64,000 nt of DNA from Saccharomyces mikatae IFO 1815 (Eukaryota > Ascomycota > Saccharomycetes > Saccharomycetales > Saccharomycetaceae): assembly GCF_947241705.1 (NCBI RefSeq), contig NC_079268.1, positions 620,001 to 684,000 of the forward strand, read 5' to 3'. The notes under the pieces are model-generated. The model was not told the origin of the DNA. It did not search any database and saw only the letters and a program-made list of their open reading frames with translations. Positions 39,801 to 49,157 of this stretch are shown piece by piece (positions within the stretch are counted from its first letter, which is position 1; the number at the start of each line of letters is the position of its first letter). The translations under genes were made by a program, and so were the position numbers.

Positions 39801-40117
39801 CTTTGGTGAACTACACTGCCACTATTTTGGATTTGACTGAAGAAGAGAAGCGACATCATAGGATAGGCGGGACCCATTCTGGGTTAACACCACAAAGCAG
39901 TATTTCAAGTGATAAGGCAAGACATCTGATGGAGGAAATGAACGAAGAGGAGGGAATCCATGAGGTTGTGGTGCCAGAAGATCGTCACAAATTCGAAACT
40001 AAACTTATAAGCAAGCTAAAAGATAAAGTGAAAAATATGAAAGTTACTGATAAGGCTAGAAATGAGGATATAAACCCGTCAGATCCAATGACTCCCGTGA
40101 ACAAAGATGTATCCTAA
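36848..40117 (+). CDS. YMR196W: YMR196W, cytosolic GH63-type glycosidase-like protein
   Basis: 1089 residues (1088 in S. cerevisiae, uncharacterised, reported cytoplasmic). The body to about residue 950 looks like glycoside hydrolase family 63, the family of ER glucosidase I: an amino-terminal beta-sandwich section (WGPYLSERSWATVREDYS, NHGEDVKELYFYLD) and an (alpha/alpha)6 barrel with FASWDTAFHCIPLAMID, a WRGPIW motif (about residue 830) and GASHQCGWTALVAKW near the end. These are the usual sites of the acidic catalytic pair, and acidic residues are present, but I did not align them. No signal peptide, so it cannot act on ER glycans. The last 130 residues are a basic, then acidic disordered tail. 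Substrate unknown; probably stress-induced. Confidence 0.9.
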   Translation: MNKLRDKFIDSTVEEERLHENRNHEKYWYRWGPYLSERSWATVREDYSLNGDAWSNFPFEHANARVFRWGEDGLFGVSDNKQLVCMNVALWNGKDERLKERLFGLTGPQGNHGEDVKELYFYLDNTPTHSYMKALYKYPFKKAYPYEELVQKNGERGYEDKEFEVYDIDGLYHDKETNDSPYFDVFFEMAKDDENPSELNFRLTVHNRSKIDSGELYIAPQLFFRNTWAFDGTRTKDKPLLERDAEASNLVNMTHKKYGNCQMVFQPSPGVFSSNTDEGEEEDEEVEDIDPLLLFTDNESNLVKLFNEEKNPSVYTKDAFEEYLVKGQSDAVNPENKGTKACAVYHFKKIPPGEYVTVRYKFTNKPENSIFKAQNLAVVDEDEFDLIFDNREEEADNFYWRITPLPISDELRNLQRQAFSGLLWTKQFYNFTYDAWYNGDANVKPRPPPNRANGRNKNWKHLYIEDILSMPDKWEYPFFASWDTAFHCIPLAMIDPEFAKRQLDLLTREWYMHPNGQIPAYEWNFNDVNPPVHAWAVYRVFKIERNMYNREDRTFLERVFQKLLLNFTWWVNRKDTEGNNVFEGGFLGLDNIGIFNRSEPLPTGGTLEQADSTGWMAFFSLQMLNIALELAKENPVYEDIASKFFEHFILISDSMSFEYATDITGEKCKNVIKQNLWNETDKFYYDAISWGDHKEQLPIRSLVGLIPLYASMTLEPSIIKQFPGFKKRVDWFVNNRPEIFDRNIASMSKKGVGERLLLSLVTKERLTAILARLLDETEFLSPYGIRSLSKYHEKHPFEMNVNGVEYMVKYLPGESDSGMFGGNSNWRGPIWFPTSFLIMEALQRFYLYYGSDFKVECPVGSGDYLNLAEVAEELGYRMIHLFVPDENGERAVHYGDHSRFLSSDPYFKEYVPFFEYFDGDTGRGLGASHQCGWTALVAKWISDVGISCVRLPRTPRSSVATTASTESSEQGHKMKRMARRKSAKSLVNYTATILDLTEEEKRHHRIGGTHSGLTPQSSISSDKARHLMEEMNEEEGIHEVVVPEDRHKFETKLISKLKDKVKNMKVTDKARNEDINPSDPMTPVNKDVS

Positions 40118-40326
40118 GTAACTGTGGTATTCCTTAAATATTTGTATACTCTTAAAAATATTTTCAATAGTATACGTCTATATGTTAATGTATAGAATAT
40201 CTAATCGCAGTACTTTTTTTTGAATAGGATTAGTGCATAAAAGTTGGTGCGTTCATTGAAAGTAGTTCTAGTTAATCGACATATTTTTTAAGTGCTCGAA
40301 GTATTTGATTGGACCGTACATTCATC

Positions 40327-40980
40327 TTATTTAAATTTTGAGAATAAGACTAGTAGGATCAATAATATCAGCACGGCAATAATGGCATAGCTTATGAATT
40401 TATTCGCGACTAACCTCCTAGTCATTGTTTTTAGTGTCTTTATACTCTTATCCACGTATGAATCTGCTTGAAACAAAGTTTGCCTTGCATTTTCCAAGGT
40501 TTCTCTCTGTGATCTTAAATCCATCATTATTTGTGACCCTATTCCTTCAGTTTCGTTTGCTATTCTACTGGCATCCTTCAGTCTGTCTCCAGATTTCTGT
40601 AAGATTGCATGGTTACTCAACAATTGTTGCCTTTGGTCTTCATCAATATTAGATGCATTAAGAGCTCCAAAAAGCCTATCGCGATCGCCTGAGTCCACTA
40701 GAGACTGCAATGGTCTTTTGATATCGCTCTGTATTGTCTTCTTCCACTCTCTTAATTTCGCTTTGTACGTAGCACGTTCCGAGGCATCGCTTATACTATT
40801 ATTAACTTCCACATCCATTTGATCTATCAAGTCAAACAACTCATCCTGTTGCTCTTCTACATGCTTCAATGTAGAATTTCTCTGTGATAATTGTTGTGAG
40901 GGAGCTTCCAATAAGCCCGTCTTTGCTTGTTCTAAGGTTGTTTTGAAATCTGACTCATATGATGTCAATAAAGAACTCAT
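40327..40980 (-). CDS. VTI1: Vti1, Qb v-SNARE
   Basis: 217 residues, identical in length to S. cerevisiae. Amino-terminal three-helix domain (about 1-100), SNARE helix (about 125-185, SQIMMDLRSQRETLENARQ) with central Gln, and a carboxyl-terminal membrane anchor (AIIAVLILLILLVLF). Vti1 takes part in several fusion complexes: Golgi-to-vacuole, cis-Golgi retrograde and vacuole-to-vacuole. Divergent from CIK1. No sign of an alternative start. Confidence 0.97.
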   Translation of the reverse strand: MSSLLTSYESDFKTTLEQAKTGLLEAPSQQLSQRNSTLKHVEEQQDELFDLIDQMDVEVNNSISDASERATYKAKLREWKKTIQSDIKRPLQSLVDSGDRDRLFGALNASNIDEDQRQQLLSNHAILQKSGDRLKDASRIANETEGIGSQIMMDLRSQRETLENARQTLFQADSYVDKSIKTLKTMTRRLVANKFISYAIIAVLILLILLVLFSKFK

Positions 40981-41385
40981 TGTGAATACAGTAGTTATAT
41001 ATAATTGTAAATATATGGAGATTTCTTACTTTCTTCAGAATGTTAATGTAGAGCACAGTATTCCACAAGAGTAGTAGTGTTACTTAATAGCTTGGCTCCT
41101 CACTCCTAATTTCAACTGGAAAAGAAAAGGTCATGTGATCAAAAACGTCTTTAGTGACGATGGTTTGTTTACCATTTTTGTTCTTATTTACTCTAGTTTA
41201 GTTTATTATATGGAAGTAAAATATCCTAGGACCCATATAAATGAGAACGATCTGACGTTGACCATTGAGGCTATCATCCGAGAATAAGACTTCTTACCAT
41301 TCTTTTTCTTTAATATCCGCAGGTCGTTGTGCTTATTCATTGATAGACGTGTTTAAGCGCTTTTCCCATTTAGCTGAACCAACTC

Positions 41386-41465
41386 TGAAACATAAGTACG
41401 GCAGTATAATTAAGCGCCTGACTAAGAGAATTTTGTGGAAAAGATTTAAACCTTGCATATATAAG
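41386..41465 (+). promoter_or_regulatory. CIK1 pheromone-response element and TATA
   Basis: TGAAACA at 41386-41392 is a perfect Ste12 pheromone-response core; TATATAAG at 41458-41465 lies 73 bp before the ATG. CIK1 is induced by mating pheromone through Ste12 with Kar4, giving a shorter transcript. The two sites are spaced as for such an inducible start. They lie in the 557-bp VTI1-CIK1 gap, where nothing else was recognised. Confidence 0.65.
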
Positions 41466-41537
41466 AGTTGTTATTACTCCTCTGGCATTTACCTTTACAG
41501 AATTTCAAACGTTGTTAACTTAAATTTTATTCTTCGA

Positions 41538-43313
41538 ATGAGTAATTCCAAAATACCCAAACTTTCCTTTCATTGTGATACTAGCAGTGCTTCTCGAGAT
41601 TTCCCAAAGAAAAAACGTCAGAAAAAAGAGATGGACATGGCACTAGCTCCAAATAACAATAAATTGAACATACTACAGGGCTCCGGAGCTGGACTGCGAC
41701 GTTGCTACGCAGATGACTCTTCCGCTATGCGTAAGAAGAAACTAACCTTTGGAGGTGACCCCAGGGTTATTGAGAGAGTAAAAAACAATGAACGTAAGGT
41801 TAGAAAGGATATAGACTCGTTATTGAACGCTATCTCTGAGATTGAAAAGGAATCTGTTCGTGTTCTTGACAGAGAAATACCTGGGATAACGCTAGAGTTA
41901 GATGCTAAGGTCAGAGCATGTAGAGAGCTACAAAAGGAAATTGATGGGCTGTCAACTGAGATGGACTTGAAGGATAATCAATGTGATTTGCAAAGAAGGA
42001 ATGTTGAACTTTCGTCAAAAAATATAGTATCTATGCATGCCGTAACAGTTCAAGAGTTTGAAAACGATCTAGAAGAAGAATTATCGAATGCTAAAAGAGA
42101 ATGGACGTACAAATTGATGGAAGTAGAAAATTTGAAACCTGATGAAAAGTTAACTGGTGAAATGCGACATCTTAAGGCAGAATTCGAAGAGGTCAATAGG
42201 AAATTATTTATTTTACAAAATGAAAATGAGAAAAAGTGTAGAGAATATGAAAGTGAGCTGAATAATAATTTCGAGATTTTCAAAAAGACCAAGAACGATG
42301 CTAGGATTGATTTAGATGAGGAGCAAGAAAGGCTTACTAAAGTTTTAAAAGATGTACAAGACATCCATGCCGAATTAAAAGAGAATATTAAGATATGTGC
42401 AGATGAGTTTGACGAGTTTGAAAAAAAAGCCAGAGAAGCAGAAATGAACTTCTGCAACATGGAACTTGCCGTTGTTCCACTTAGAAAAGAACTCGCTTCT
42501 AAAGCACAAGCATTGACGCAAGTACAGGAGATTAAAAAACAAGTCGAAGAGAAAGCAAATGCTTGGAGGAAGAAGTATGCTGGTGAATTAGATAAGGTTC
42601 AACAGGAACTATACACACGACAGAACTTAGCCACTTCAATTGAAGAAATTAAAGGCTATACCCGATGCTTTGCCTATGCTAATGAACGTGACATGCCCAA
42701 AGAATTTCATGTCAACTATGTAGACCAGTGTATTTGCCAGAATAATGGTGAAAAACGTGTACAAGCGTTTGATAGAGTCATCCTCGAAGAGATTCATAAG
42801 GATCATACACGGTTATATAACGAATGCGTTCCATTTTTGGAAAAATACATCAGTAAGTTGGTCAGCTGCAGCATTGTAGTGGTTTCGCAACAGCGTGCAG
42901 CCCCTATGAAGATGACTTTGTTGAAACAGATAGTTGAACAATATGGTGAAGGTTACAAGATGACGTTGAAAACTGTCCGCTTCGATGGGAGCATCAAACG
43001 CAATGACGTTAGATTAAATAGCCTCGCACAGATCAGAGATCTGTCACAAGATGAAGAATGCATGAACGTTTTAACTTTAGATACCAAATTAAGAAAAGAT
43101 GAAGAATCCGACTCAATGAATATATATATCGGTAATATAACCGCTTCACAACTGAGTAAAGGGCTCGAAGAGGCTCCCTCAATCCTTTCGCATGTACTTA
43201 CTAAAACAAAACAGTGCTTCGTCTTCAGGATCAACGGTAGTGAAAACATCGAGAAGGCTTTGGCCCTAGCGGGAATACTAAAAGAAACAATAAGGTTACC
43301 TCAGCTGGATTGA
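41538..43313 (+). CDS. CIK1: Cik1, Kar3 kinesin partner
   Basis: 591 residues from the ATG at 41538 (MSNSKIPKLSF); the frame is open back to 41262 but only non-ATG codons occur. Cik1 forms a heterodimer with the minus-end kinesin Kar3 and targets it to cytoplasmic microtubules in karyogamy and to the spindle in mitosis. Order: basic amino terminus with a nuclear-signal-like KKKRQKK (about residue 25), a coiled coil (about 80-365), and a motor-like but nucleotide-free domain (about 370-591) with no P-loop. The shorter pheromone-induced form would start at a downstream Met and lose the amino-terminal degron region. VIK1 is the duplicate. Divergence from S. cerevisiae is high in the tail. Confidence 0.94.
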   Translation: MSNSKIPKLSFHCDTSSASRDFPKKKRQKKEMDMALAPNNNKLNILQGSGAGLRRCYADDSSAMRKKKLTFGGDPRVIERVKNNERKVRKDIDSLLNAISEIEKESVRVLDREIPGITLELDAKVRACRELQKEIDGLSTEMDLKDNQCDLQRRNVELSSKNIVSMHAVTVQEFENDLEEELSNAKREWTYKLMEVENLKPDEKLTGEMRHLKAEFEEVNRKLFILQNENEKKCREYESELNNNFEIFKKTKNDARIDLDEEQERLTKVLKDVQDIHAELKENIKICADEFDEFEKKAREAEMNFCNMELAVVPLRKELASKAQALTQVQEIKKQVEEKANAWRKKYAGELDKVQQELYTRQNLATSIEEIKGYTRCFAYANERDMPKEFHVNYVDQCICQNNGEKRVQAFDRVILEEIHKDHTRLYNECVPFLEKYISKLVSCSIVVVSQQRAAPMKMTLLKQIVEQYGEGYKMTLKTVRFDGSIKRNDVRLNSLAQIRDLSQDEECMNVLTLDTKLRKDEESDSMNIYIGNITASQLSKGLEEAPSILSHVLTKTKQCFVFRINGSENIEKALALAGILKETIRLPQLD

Positions 43314-44442
43314 AAGGCCAGATCTTGTGCACTACAATTACTTCCTCTCGTTCCCTTACATAAAAAAACCCTAAGTAGCTACATTGTCGTGGGTGGTACC
43401 AACCTAAGTAATCTATCAATCAAGCAAAATCCAAAAGAATGTTATGACACTCACACGCAAATGTAAATCACTCACTAGGACGCAGCCAAACATAGTCCAG
43501 GACGTAGGGTAGCATGCCACAAAATTGCATGAATAAACTTTTGTTTTCCTATTTCAATAGCATTCCTTTGTTCGCAACCACTCCACTGATCGAAAAGCGA
43601 ATAGCACCCACTCTCTTCTAGGACATGCCCCAATGCGGTAAAGCCACGAAAACATCGCGCGTGAAGGGGTAAACAAGTGCATGTCTAACAACCTCTTGGA
43701 GAAGTTCTTTACCTATCACGGTCCCGCGCTGATCCGTTCAGTGTTCATGAAGACTTGAGCCTAGATCTATATTGTGGACGTGTTCCTTCTGTGACGATCC
43801 ACTAGCAAGTGCTTTGTTCAGCCTGCAATAAACGCGTTCAAGCAAGAATTCGCGATTTTGCTTCTTCAAGAGAAGCTCGCAGCGCGTTAGTAAGTTTCCA
43901 ACCTTGAAAGCATCGGAGACGCATTTTTGGCGATTTTGCTAGATTGAGCTGAATGGTATTATTAGGTCGAGGCTGGAAAGGAGACTATCTCGAGAGTGAG
44001 GAAGACTCGAAAATAAAAAAAAAAATACTGCAGAAGGCAAGATTGAGAATGGAGTAAAGGTAGCGTGGGTCCCCTGTACAAACCGCAGTTTTCCTGCACC
44101 AAGTGGCCTGCGCGAGTGCTACGACTAATCTCTTGATGTTTTCTTTAAACCTCTTTTTATATAAGAATATATTTAAAGATTGGAAACATTTGTCCTCTAT
44201 AATTTCTTAGGTTGCATGCACACATAAGAACAGATTGTACAAAGAGTTCTTCATTCGCTTCAATTAATTCTCCTGGTTATTACCCATTTGTTAATCTAAT
44301 CTTCTCAGGTGGAAGAAATTAGTGAAATTCTGCTGATAATACATCTCAACAGCGACAACAACAATAGCAATTGAATAATAATAGCACTCATATCACTTCT
44401 TTGTTCTTTCGCTGTTATCCCTATACCATAAATAAAAAGACC
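43314..44442. other. Long CLN1 upstream region
   Basis: 1.13 kb. G1/S sites are listed separately; the remainder includes a polyA run near 44012-44025 and a TTTTTATATAAGAATATATT stretch near 44153 that could serve as TATA, about 285 bp before the ATG, implying a long 5' leader as is known for G1 cyclins. Confidence 0.5.
43645..43837. promoter_or_regulatory. SBF/MBF sites of the CLN1 promoter
   Basis: CACGAAAA (SCB) at 43645-43652, a GCGCGT MCB-like sequence at 43656-43661 and a perfect MCB ACGCGT at 43832-43837; further CGCG-containing near-matches lie to about 43890. They lie about 600-800 bp upstream of the ATG. SBF and MBF activate CLN1 in late G1. Confidence 0.7.
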
Positions 44443-46083
44443 ATGAATCACTCAGAAATGAAAACTGGGTTAATTGTCACTGCAAAGCAGACATATTATC
44501 CAATTGAATTGTCCAATGCTGAACTGCTAACTCATTACGAAACCATTCAGGAGTACCATGACGAAATCTCTCAAAACGTGTTGGTTCAATCTTCTAAGAC
44601 AAAACCAGATATAAAGTTAATTGATCAGCAACCGGAAATGAATCCCCATCAAACTAGAGATGCCATAGTGACATTTTTGTACCAGCTCTCGGTGATGACT
44701 AGAGTTAGCAATGGTATTTTCTTTCATGCAGTCAGGTTTTACGATCGCTATTGCTCTAAAAGAGTAGTATTAAAAGACCAAGCCAAACTAGTTGTAGGCA
44801 CTTGTCTCTGGTTAGCGGCCAAAACCTGGGGTGGATGCAACCATATTATAAACAATGTCTCAGTCCCTACAGGTGGCAGATTCTATGGTCCTAATCCAAG
44901 AGCACGTATACCACGTCTTTCCGAACTGGTTCATTATTGCGGCGGGTCCGACTTATTCGATGAATCGATGTTCATTCAAATGGAAAGACATATTTTGGAT
45001 ACTCTGAACTGGGACGTTTATGAGCCCATGATCAATGATTACATTTTAAATGTTGACGAAAATTGTTTGATACAATACGAACTTTATAAAAACCAGCTAC
45101 AAAATGATAGTAGCAACAGCAAAGAATGGTCTAGCAAAAGAAAGTCACAATCGTCTGATGACAGTGACGCGACAGTAGAAGAACATATTAGCGGTTCACC
45201 ACAAAGTGCTGGATTAGATGGTGATACGACTGCCATGGACGAAGATGAAGAGCTTAATTCCAAAATCAAATTGATCAATTTGAAAAGATTTCTCATTGAT
45301 CTGAGCTGTTGGCAATACGATTTACTTAAGTTCGAATTGTACGAAATTTGCAATGGAATGTTTTCTATAATTAACAAAATCACTAACCAAGACCAAGGTC
45401 CTTTTCTTTCTATGCCTATCGGCAATGATATAAACTCTAACACTCAAACGCAGGTATTTAGTATTCTTATCAATGGTATAGTCAATTCCCCCTCGTCTTT
45501 AGTTGAAGTCTATAAGGAGCAATATGGTATAATACCTTTCATATTGCAAGTAAAGGACTATAACTTGGAATTACAGAAAAAACTGCAACTGGCCTCTACC
45601 ATAGACCTAACGAGGAAAATTGCTGTCAATTCCCGTTACTTTGACCAAAATGCCTCTTCATCAACCGTTTCTTCTCCAAGCACATATTCATCAGGGGCCA
45701 ACTATACTCCAATGAGAAATTTCAGCGCACAATCCGACAACAGTGTTTTTAGTACCACTAACATCGACCATTCATCACCAATCACACCCCACATGTACAC
45801 TTTTAATCAATTTAAAAATGAAAGTGCTTGCGATAGCGCCATAAGTGTAAGTAGTCTACCCAGCCAAACTCAGAACGGCAACGTGCCAATACCAAGTAAT
45901 TATCAGAACATGATTTTAGACGAAAGGAACAAAGAGAATCGAATGCCCAACTCATTGTCCGCCGAGATACCGCAACGTGCAAAATTCATGACGACTGGTA
46001 TTTTCCAGAACGCAGAGGAACTCACTAATAGAGCGTCTTCGATATCGCTATCGATAAGAAATCAAAACAGTTCCCAATTGTGA
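44443..46083 (+). CDS. CLN1: Cln1, G1 cyclin
   Basis: 546 residues from the ATG at 44443 ([10 protein letters not shown]), identical in length to S. cerevisiae Cln1. It activates Cdc28 at Start. The cyclin box spans about residues 40-200 with [20 protein letters not shown] and [15 protein letters not shown]. The carboxyl half is a Ser/Thr/Asn-rich PEST-type region ([14 protein letters not shown]), the target of Cdc28 phosphorylation and SCF-Grr1. A KEN sequence ([10 protein letters not shown]) lies near residue 510. CLN2 on chromosome XVI is the duplicate. In-frame sequence back to 44371 starts only with TTG and is not taken as coding. Confidence 0.97.
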   Translation: MNHSEMKTGLIVTAKQTYYPIELSNAELLTHYETIQEYHDEISQNVLVQSSKTKPDIKLIDQQPEMNPHQTRDAIVTFLYQLSVMTRVSNGIFFHAVRFYDRYCSKRVVLKDQAKLVVGTCLWLAAKTWGGCNHIINNVSVPTGGRFYGPNPRARIPRLSELVHYCGGSDLFDESMFIQMERHILDTLNWDVYEPMINDYILNVDENCLIQYELYKNQLQNDSSNSKEWSSKRKSQSSDDSDATVEEHISGSPQSAGLDGDTTAMDEDEELNSKIKLINLKRFLIDLSCWQYDLLKFELYEICNGMFSIINKITNQDQGPFLSMPIGNDINSNTQTQVFSILINGIVNSPSSLVEVYKEQYGIIPFILQVKDYNLELQKKLQLASTIDLTRKIAVNSRYFDQNASSSTVSSPSTYSSGANYTPMRNFSAQSDNSVFSTTNIDHSSPITPHMYTFNQFKNESACDSAISVSSLPSQTQNGNVPIPSNYQNMILDERNKENRMPNSLSAEIPQRAKFMTTGIFQNAEELTNRASSISLSIRNQNSSQL

Positions 46084-46545
46084 TCCATTTCCCATCAAGC
46101 TCTTTATGTACTTATTTAATAACGAAACGCTACGCCTTTCTCAGGAAAGTAATAATGACATTTATAGTTGACAATTTAATATCAGATAGTTTTAATGCAA
46201 AACTTCAAGCATCTAGCCTCAATATTCTTCACATGAAACGAGTTAAGTAGTATTATAACAACGTTGCTTCATCAATTCATATAATAGTCATTAATAACGA
46301 ATAAATGACGCGATTTTTCATTTTTTTTTTCTTTCGTTCTAACATTTGCGGTTCAATAAAGGAGAATAAACAGCTAACCAGTTATAAATAGAAAACGTAT
46401 GTGTTGTATTATTGTAGAAGGATACCAAACTATATTACAGCTTAAAACTTCACCCTTGTTGAGAACTGAACCGTCATATCAATTTGAAGGAAATATCATT
46501 TCAAGGAAAGTTTTATTTTTATAATCATTGTTGCACCTTACTATT
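46084..46545. other. CLN1-ROT1 intergenic
   Basis: 462 bp with CLN1 3' sequence and the ROT1 promoter; T-run at 46321-46331. Nothing else recognised. Confidence 0.5.
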
Positions 46546-47316
46546 ATGTGGTCGAAAAGGTTTACATTAAAGAAACTGATCTTGACCAGTTTTTTATTCA
46601 CTCAGGGGATCCATTGTGAAGACGAAAGCAACTCTCTATACGGTACTTGGTCATCTAAATCGAACCAAGTCTTCACAGGACCAGGATTTTATGATCCCGT
46701 AGACGAGCTATTGATAGAGCCCTCGTTGCCTGGCCTCAGTTACTCATTCACTGAAGATGGTTGGTATGAAGAAGCTACTTATCAAGTGAGTGGTAATCCT
46801 CGTGACCCAACTTGCCCCAAGGCTTCTTTGATTTATCAACATGGTACATATAATATTTCAGAAAACGGTACTCTAACTTTGAATCCTATTGAAGTGGACG
46901 GCAGACAATTATTCAGCGATCCATGTACTGATCAAGGAGTCTCGACCTACTCTAGATACAACCAAACAGAAATATTCAAAGAATACAATGTAGGTATAGA
47001 TCCTTACCATGGTATTTACACTCTACAGTTATACCAATTTGACGGTACACCAATGCAACCATTGTACTTGGCTTATAGGCCACCAATGATGCTGCCAACA
47101 GAAACATTAAATCCAACATCGTCTGCAGTCAGCACTGACGATGCATCCTCCAATAAGAAAAGATCACTCAGAAGTTTAGTGAGAAGAAGCCTAGAAAACA
47201 GACACAAGACAAATGCCGTTAAAAGAGAAAGTACCTCATTTTTGACCTCCAATGCCATTTGGTATATTTCTGCAGGCATGCTAGGTGTCGGTTCATTATT
47301 ATTTTTAGCATTTTAG
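46546..47316 (+). CDS. ROT1: Rot1, ER chaperone for glycosylated proteins and cell-wall assembly
   Basis: 256 residues from the ATG at 46546 (MWSKRFTLKK), as in S. cerevisiae; an upstream TTG in the same frame is ignored. Signal peptide at 1-24 ending near GIHCEDES, a lumenal beta-rich body with Asn-glycosylation sites (YNISENGT, SRYNQTE), a Ser/Arg-rich stretch, and a carboxyl-terminal membrane anchor (YISAGMLGVGSLLFLAF). Rot1 is essential, helps fold N- and O-glycoproteins and beta-1,6-glucan synthesis factors such as Kre6. Convergent with RAD14. Confidence 0.96.
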   Translation: MWSKRFTLKKLILTSFLFTQGIHCEDESNSLYGTWSSKSNQVFTGPGFYDPVDELLIEPSLPGLSYSFTEDGWYEEATYQVSGNPRDPTCPKASLIYQHGTYNISENGTLTLNPIEVDGRQLFSDPCTDQGVSTYSRYNQTEIFKEYNVGIDPYHGIYTLQLYQFDGTPMQPLYLAYRPPMMLPTETLNPTSSAVSTDDASSNKKRSLRSLVRRSLENRHKTNAVKRESTSFLTSNAIWYISAGMLGVGSLLFLAF

Positions 47317-47640
47317 GCGCATTACAGGGATACTTATTCAATCGATGGGGGGAAAAAGAGGCCCTATGTGGCCTCCAAATAAATATTAAAATTACAAATA
47401 TAAAGTGAATTATCTTAATCAGGCAAGAAAGAGAAAGAAACGAACAGTTTAAATTTTATGTACATAAAAAAGTGCATGTAATCGTATTAATAATTAAGGT
47501 GGATAGAAGACGTTTAGTAAGTTTTTCTAGGATAGTTAAATGTATAGGAGCACCATGAAAAATATTTTAATCAATGAAACACCGACATGCCTTCTTATGC
47601 ACTCCTCCTTATACCCTCTTATATACATCATGGCCAACAC
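47317..47640. other. ROT1-RAD14 convergent 3' region
   Basis: 324 bp between convergent stops; AT-rich with 3'-end-like motifs. No gene recognised. Confidence 0.5.
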
Positions 47641-48843
47641 TTAAATGTCAATTTCTTCGGTTTCTAGCCCGCAATCCGTGCATCTTCGTCTTTGAATTTG
47701 ATAACCATCTTCATCAATTCCTCCATCAATCGGGGCACTAAAATGATGAATGTGGGCTTTCCCATGCTTCTTCTCTCTTAACCTATTGGTATATTCTTGA
47801 GCCCTTGTTTTCAGTCGCATTTCCTTGATTTTCTTTTCGTACTTTTTCTCCCTTCTCTGGGCTTTTCCTTCTTCACGACGCTGCCATTCTTTATCTAAGC
47901 CTTCTTCCCCATCCCACTTCTTGAATGCAAAGGCCTCCACTTCACATCTAACAAATAATTGCATTCTTGCAAACGTACCCGAATGAGGGTTCGGCTTCTC
48001 AAGTCTATGGAAAAGATCTTCATCATTCAGTTCAGGGTCTGTTAGAAAATAGTCTTCCTTACATTCCGTTTTCGTTAGCAGTGCATATTTTTCTGGACAC
48101 TCTTTAGCACACTGCTTACAGACTTGTAGCTTGAAGATGTCATGTAGTATAGGATCCATCTCAATATTAATATGACATTCAACACATTTCGGCGCTTTTG
48201 AAATATGTTCTGGAGGTGGAGCGTTTTCGTACACCATTTTACGTTCTAGTTGTTCTCTTTTCCAGTCCTCCAGGGTTTTTTGCTTTTTAGACCCAAATTC
48301 AGATTCCATCTCTTGATCATCAGCAAAACCAGGATTCGGAAGCTTGTCCTTAGGGTTGATATAACCACCGTTCAAGTTTTGCATGGTGGCAAAATCGTAC
48401 TCGATGTAATCTTGCTTCCTTATGCTGGGCCTGATTTTCCCCCATGAACTCTTATTCGGCACTGACGCATCTCTTTTACCTGTATCAACTCTTGCCTCTC
48501 CATGAGAGGAGCCAATGTCGGTACTAGCAAACATCGATGATTGTTCCTTACGAGTTCCCCCATTCACTGAAGCAGCAGCAGTATCAACACCCTGTTTTCT
48601 ATCTGTAGCAGCGGGGACAGATGGGGGTTTTACAGTTTCATTCCTACTCTCTATTCGATTCAACTGGTCCTTATTAAGTATCCCCCTTTTTCTTAACCGT
48701 TCTATTGCTAATTTCCTGTTAGCTTCCTAGACACCTCACCTCATCGTTATATTGTTAGTAACGAGAGACCACACGGTGAAAAAATAATATACACAAACAA
48801 TGCCATCTTCACATACTAGTTTAGCCTTTTGTTCGGGAGTCAT
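47641..48843 (-). CDS. RAD14: Rad14, nucleotide-excision-repair protein (XPA homologue; two exons)
   Basis: Exon 1 is 48843-48817 (nine codons, MTPEQKAKL) and exon 2 is 48726-47641; total 370 residues (371 in S. cerevisiae). Binds damaged DNA in NEF1 with Rad1-Rad10. The XPA zinc finger is C190-x2-C193 with C212-x2-C215 (CVECHINIEMD to VCKQC), followed by the winged XPA core (TKTECKEDYFLTDPEL, FARMQLFVRCEVEAFAF) and a basic helix. A second Cys pair, CTDCGLE, ends the protein. Residues about 40-110 are very different from S. cerevisiae, while the core is almost the same. Shares a divergent promoter with ERG2. Confidence 0.96.
48727..48816 (-). other. RAD14 intron, 90 nt
   Basis: Donor GTATGT at 48816-48811, branch TACTAAC at 48760-48754, acceptor TAG ending at 48727. 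All three signals are canonical. The splice keeps L9 to E10 in frame. Confidence 0.95.
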
Positions 48844-49131
48844 AGCGCTTCTACTCACTCGATAGTTCTACCTCGAAGTCCCTGATGTCTACTCCCAGTT
48901 CCGATAAAACGCATTCCTACTTTTCTCTTTCGTGTATCTTCAACAAACGTAAAACATAATTGTTAGCAGCTTTTTTGTCAAAAGGACGGTACTTGAACGA
49001 AAAAAAGAACGGATCAAAGGATTATCGAATCCCCTACCAACAGTTTGTTCTAGTGTTCCAGCATCTTATCAAAATGATACCGTGCAGTATGGCCTTGTAT
49101 ACTGCACATACCTGTCTTTACGCTTCACCGC

Positions 49132-49142
49132 AGAGTCGAACC
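49132..49142 (-). promoter_or_regulatory. TFIIIC B-box site without a tRNA gene (ETC5)
   Basis: GGTTCGACTCT on the minus strand matches the tRNA B box GGTTCGANTCC at ten of eleven positions. No A box, anticodon arm or acceptor stem surrounds it. S. cerevisiae has Extra TFIIIC sites bound by TFIIIC but not Pol III; as I recall, ETC5 lies exactly in the RAD14-ERG2 gap. Motif plus position make this the same site. Confidence 0.75.
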
Positions 49143-49149
49143 ACGGTCC

Positions 49150-49157
49150 TCGTATAA
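49150..49157 (+). promoter_or_regulatory. Sterol regulatory element of ERG2
   Basis: TCGTATAA matches the Upc2/Ecm22 core TCGTATA about 190 bp before the ERG2 ATG and only 7 bp from the B box. A TATATAAG lies at 49245-49252. Sterol depletion should activate ERG2 through it. The remaining RAD14-ERG2 gap (48844-49348) holds nothing else I recognise. Confidence 0.65.

Noticed and set aside
44371-44442. 24-codon in-frame extension of Cln1
   Set aside because: Starts with TTG, and the ATG at 44443 gives the exact family length.
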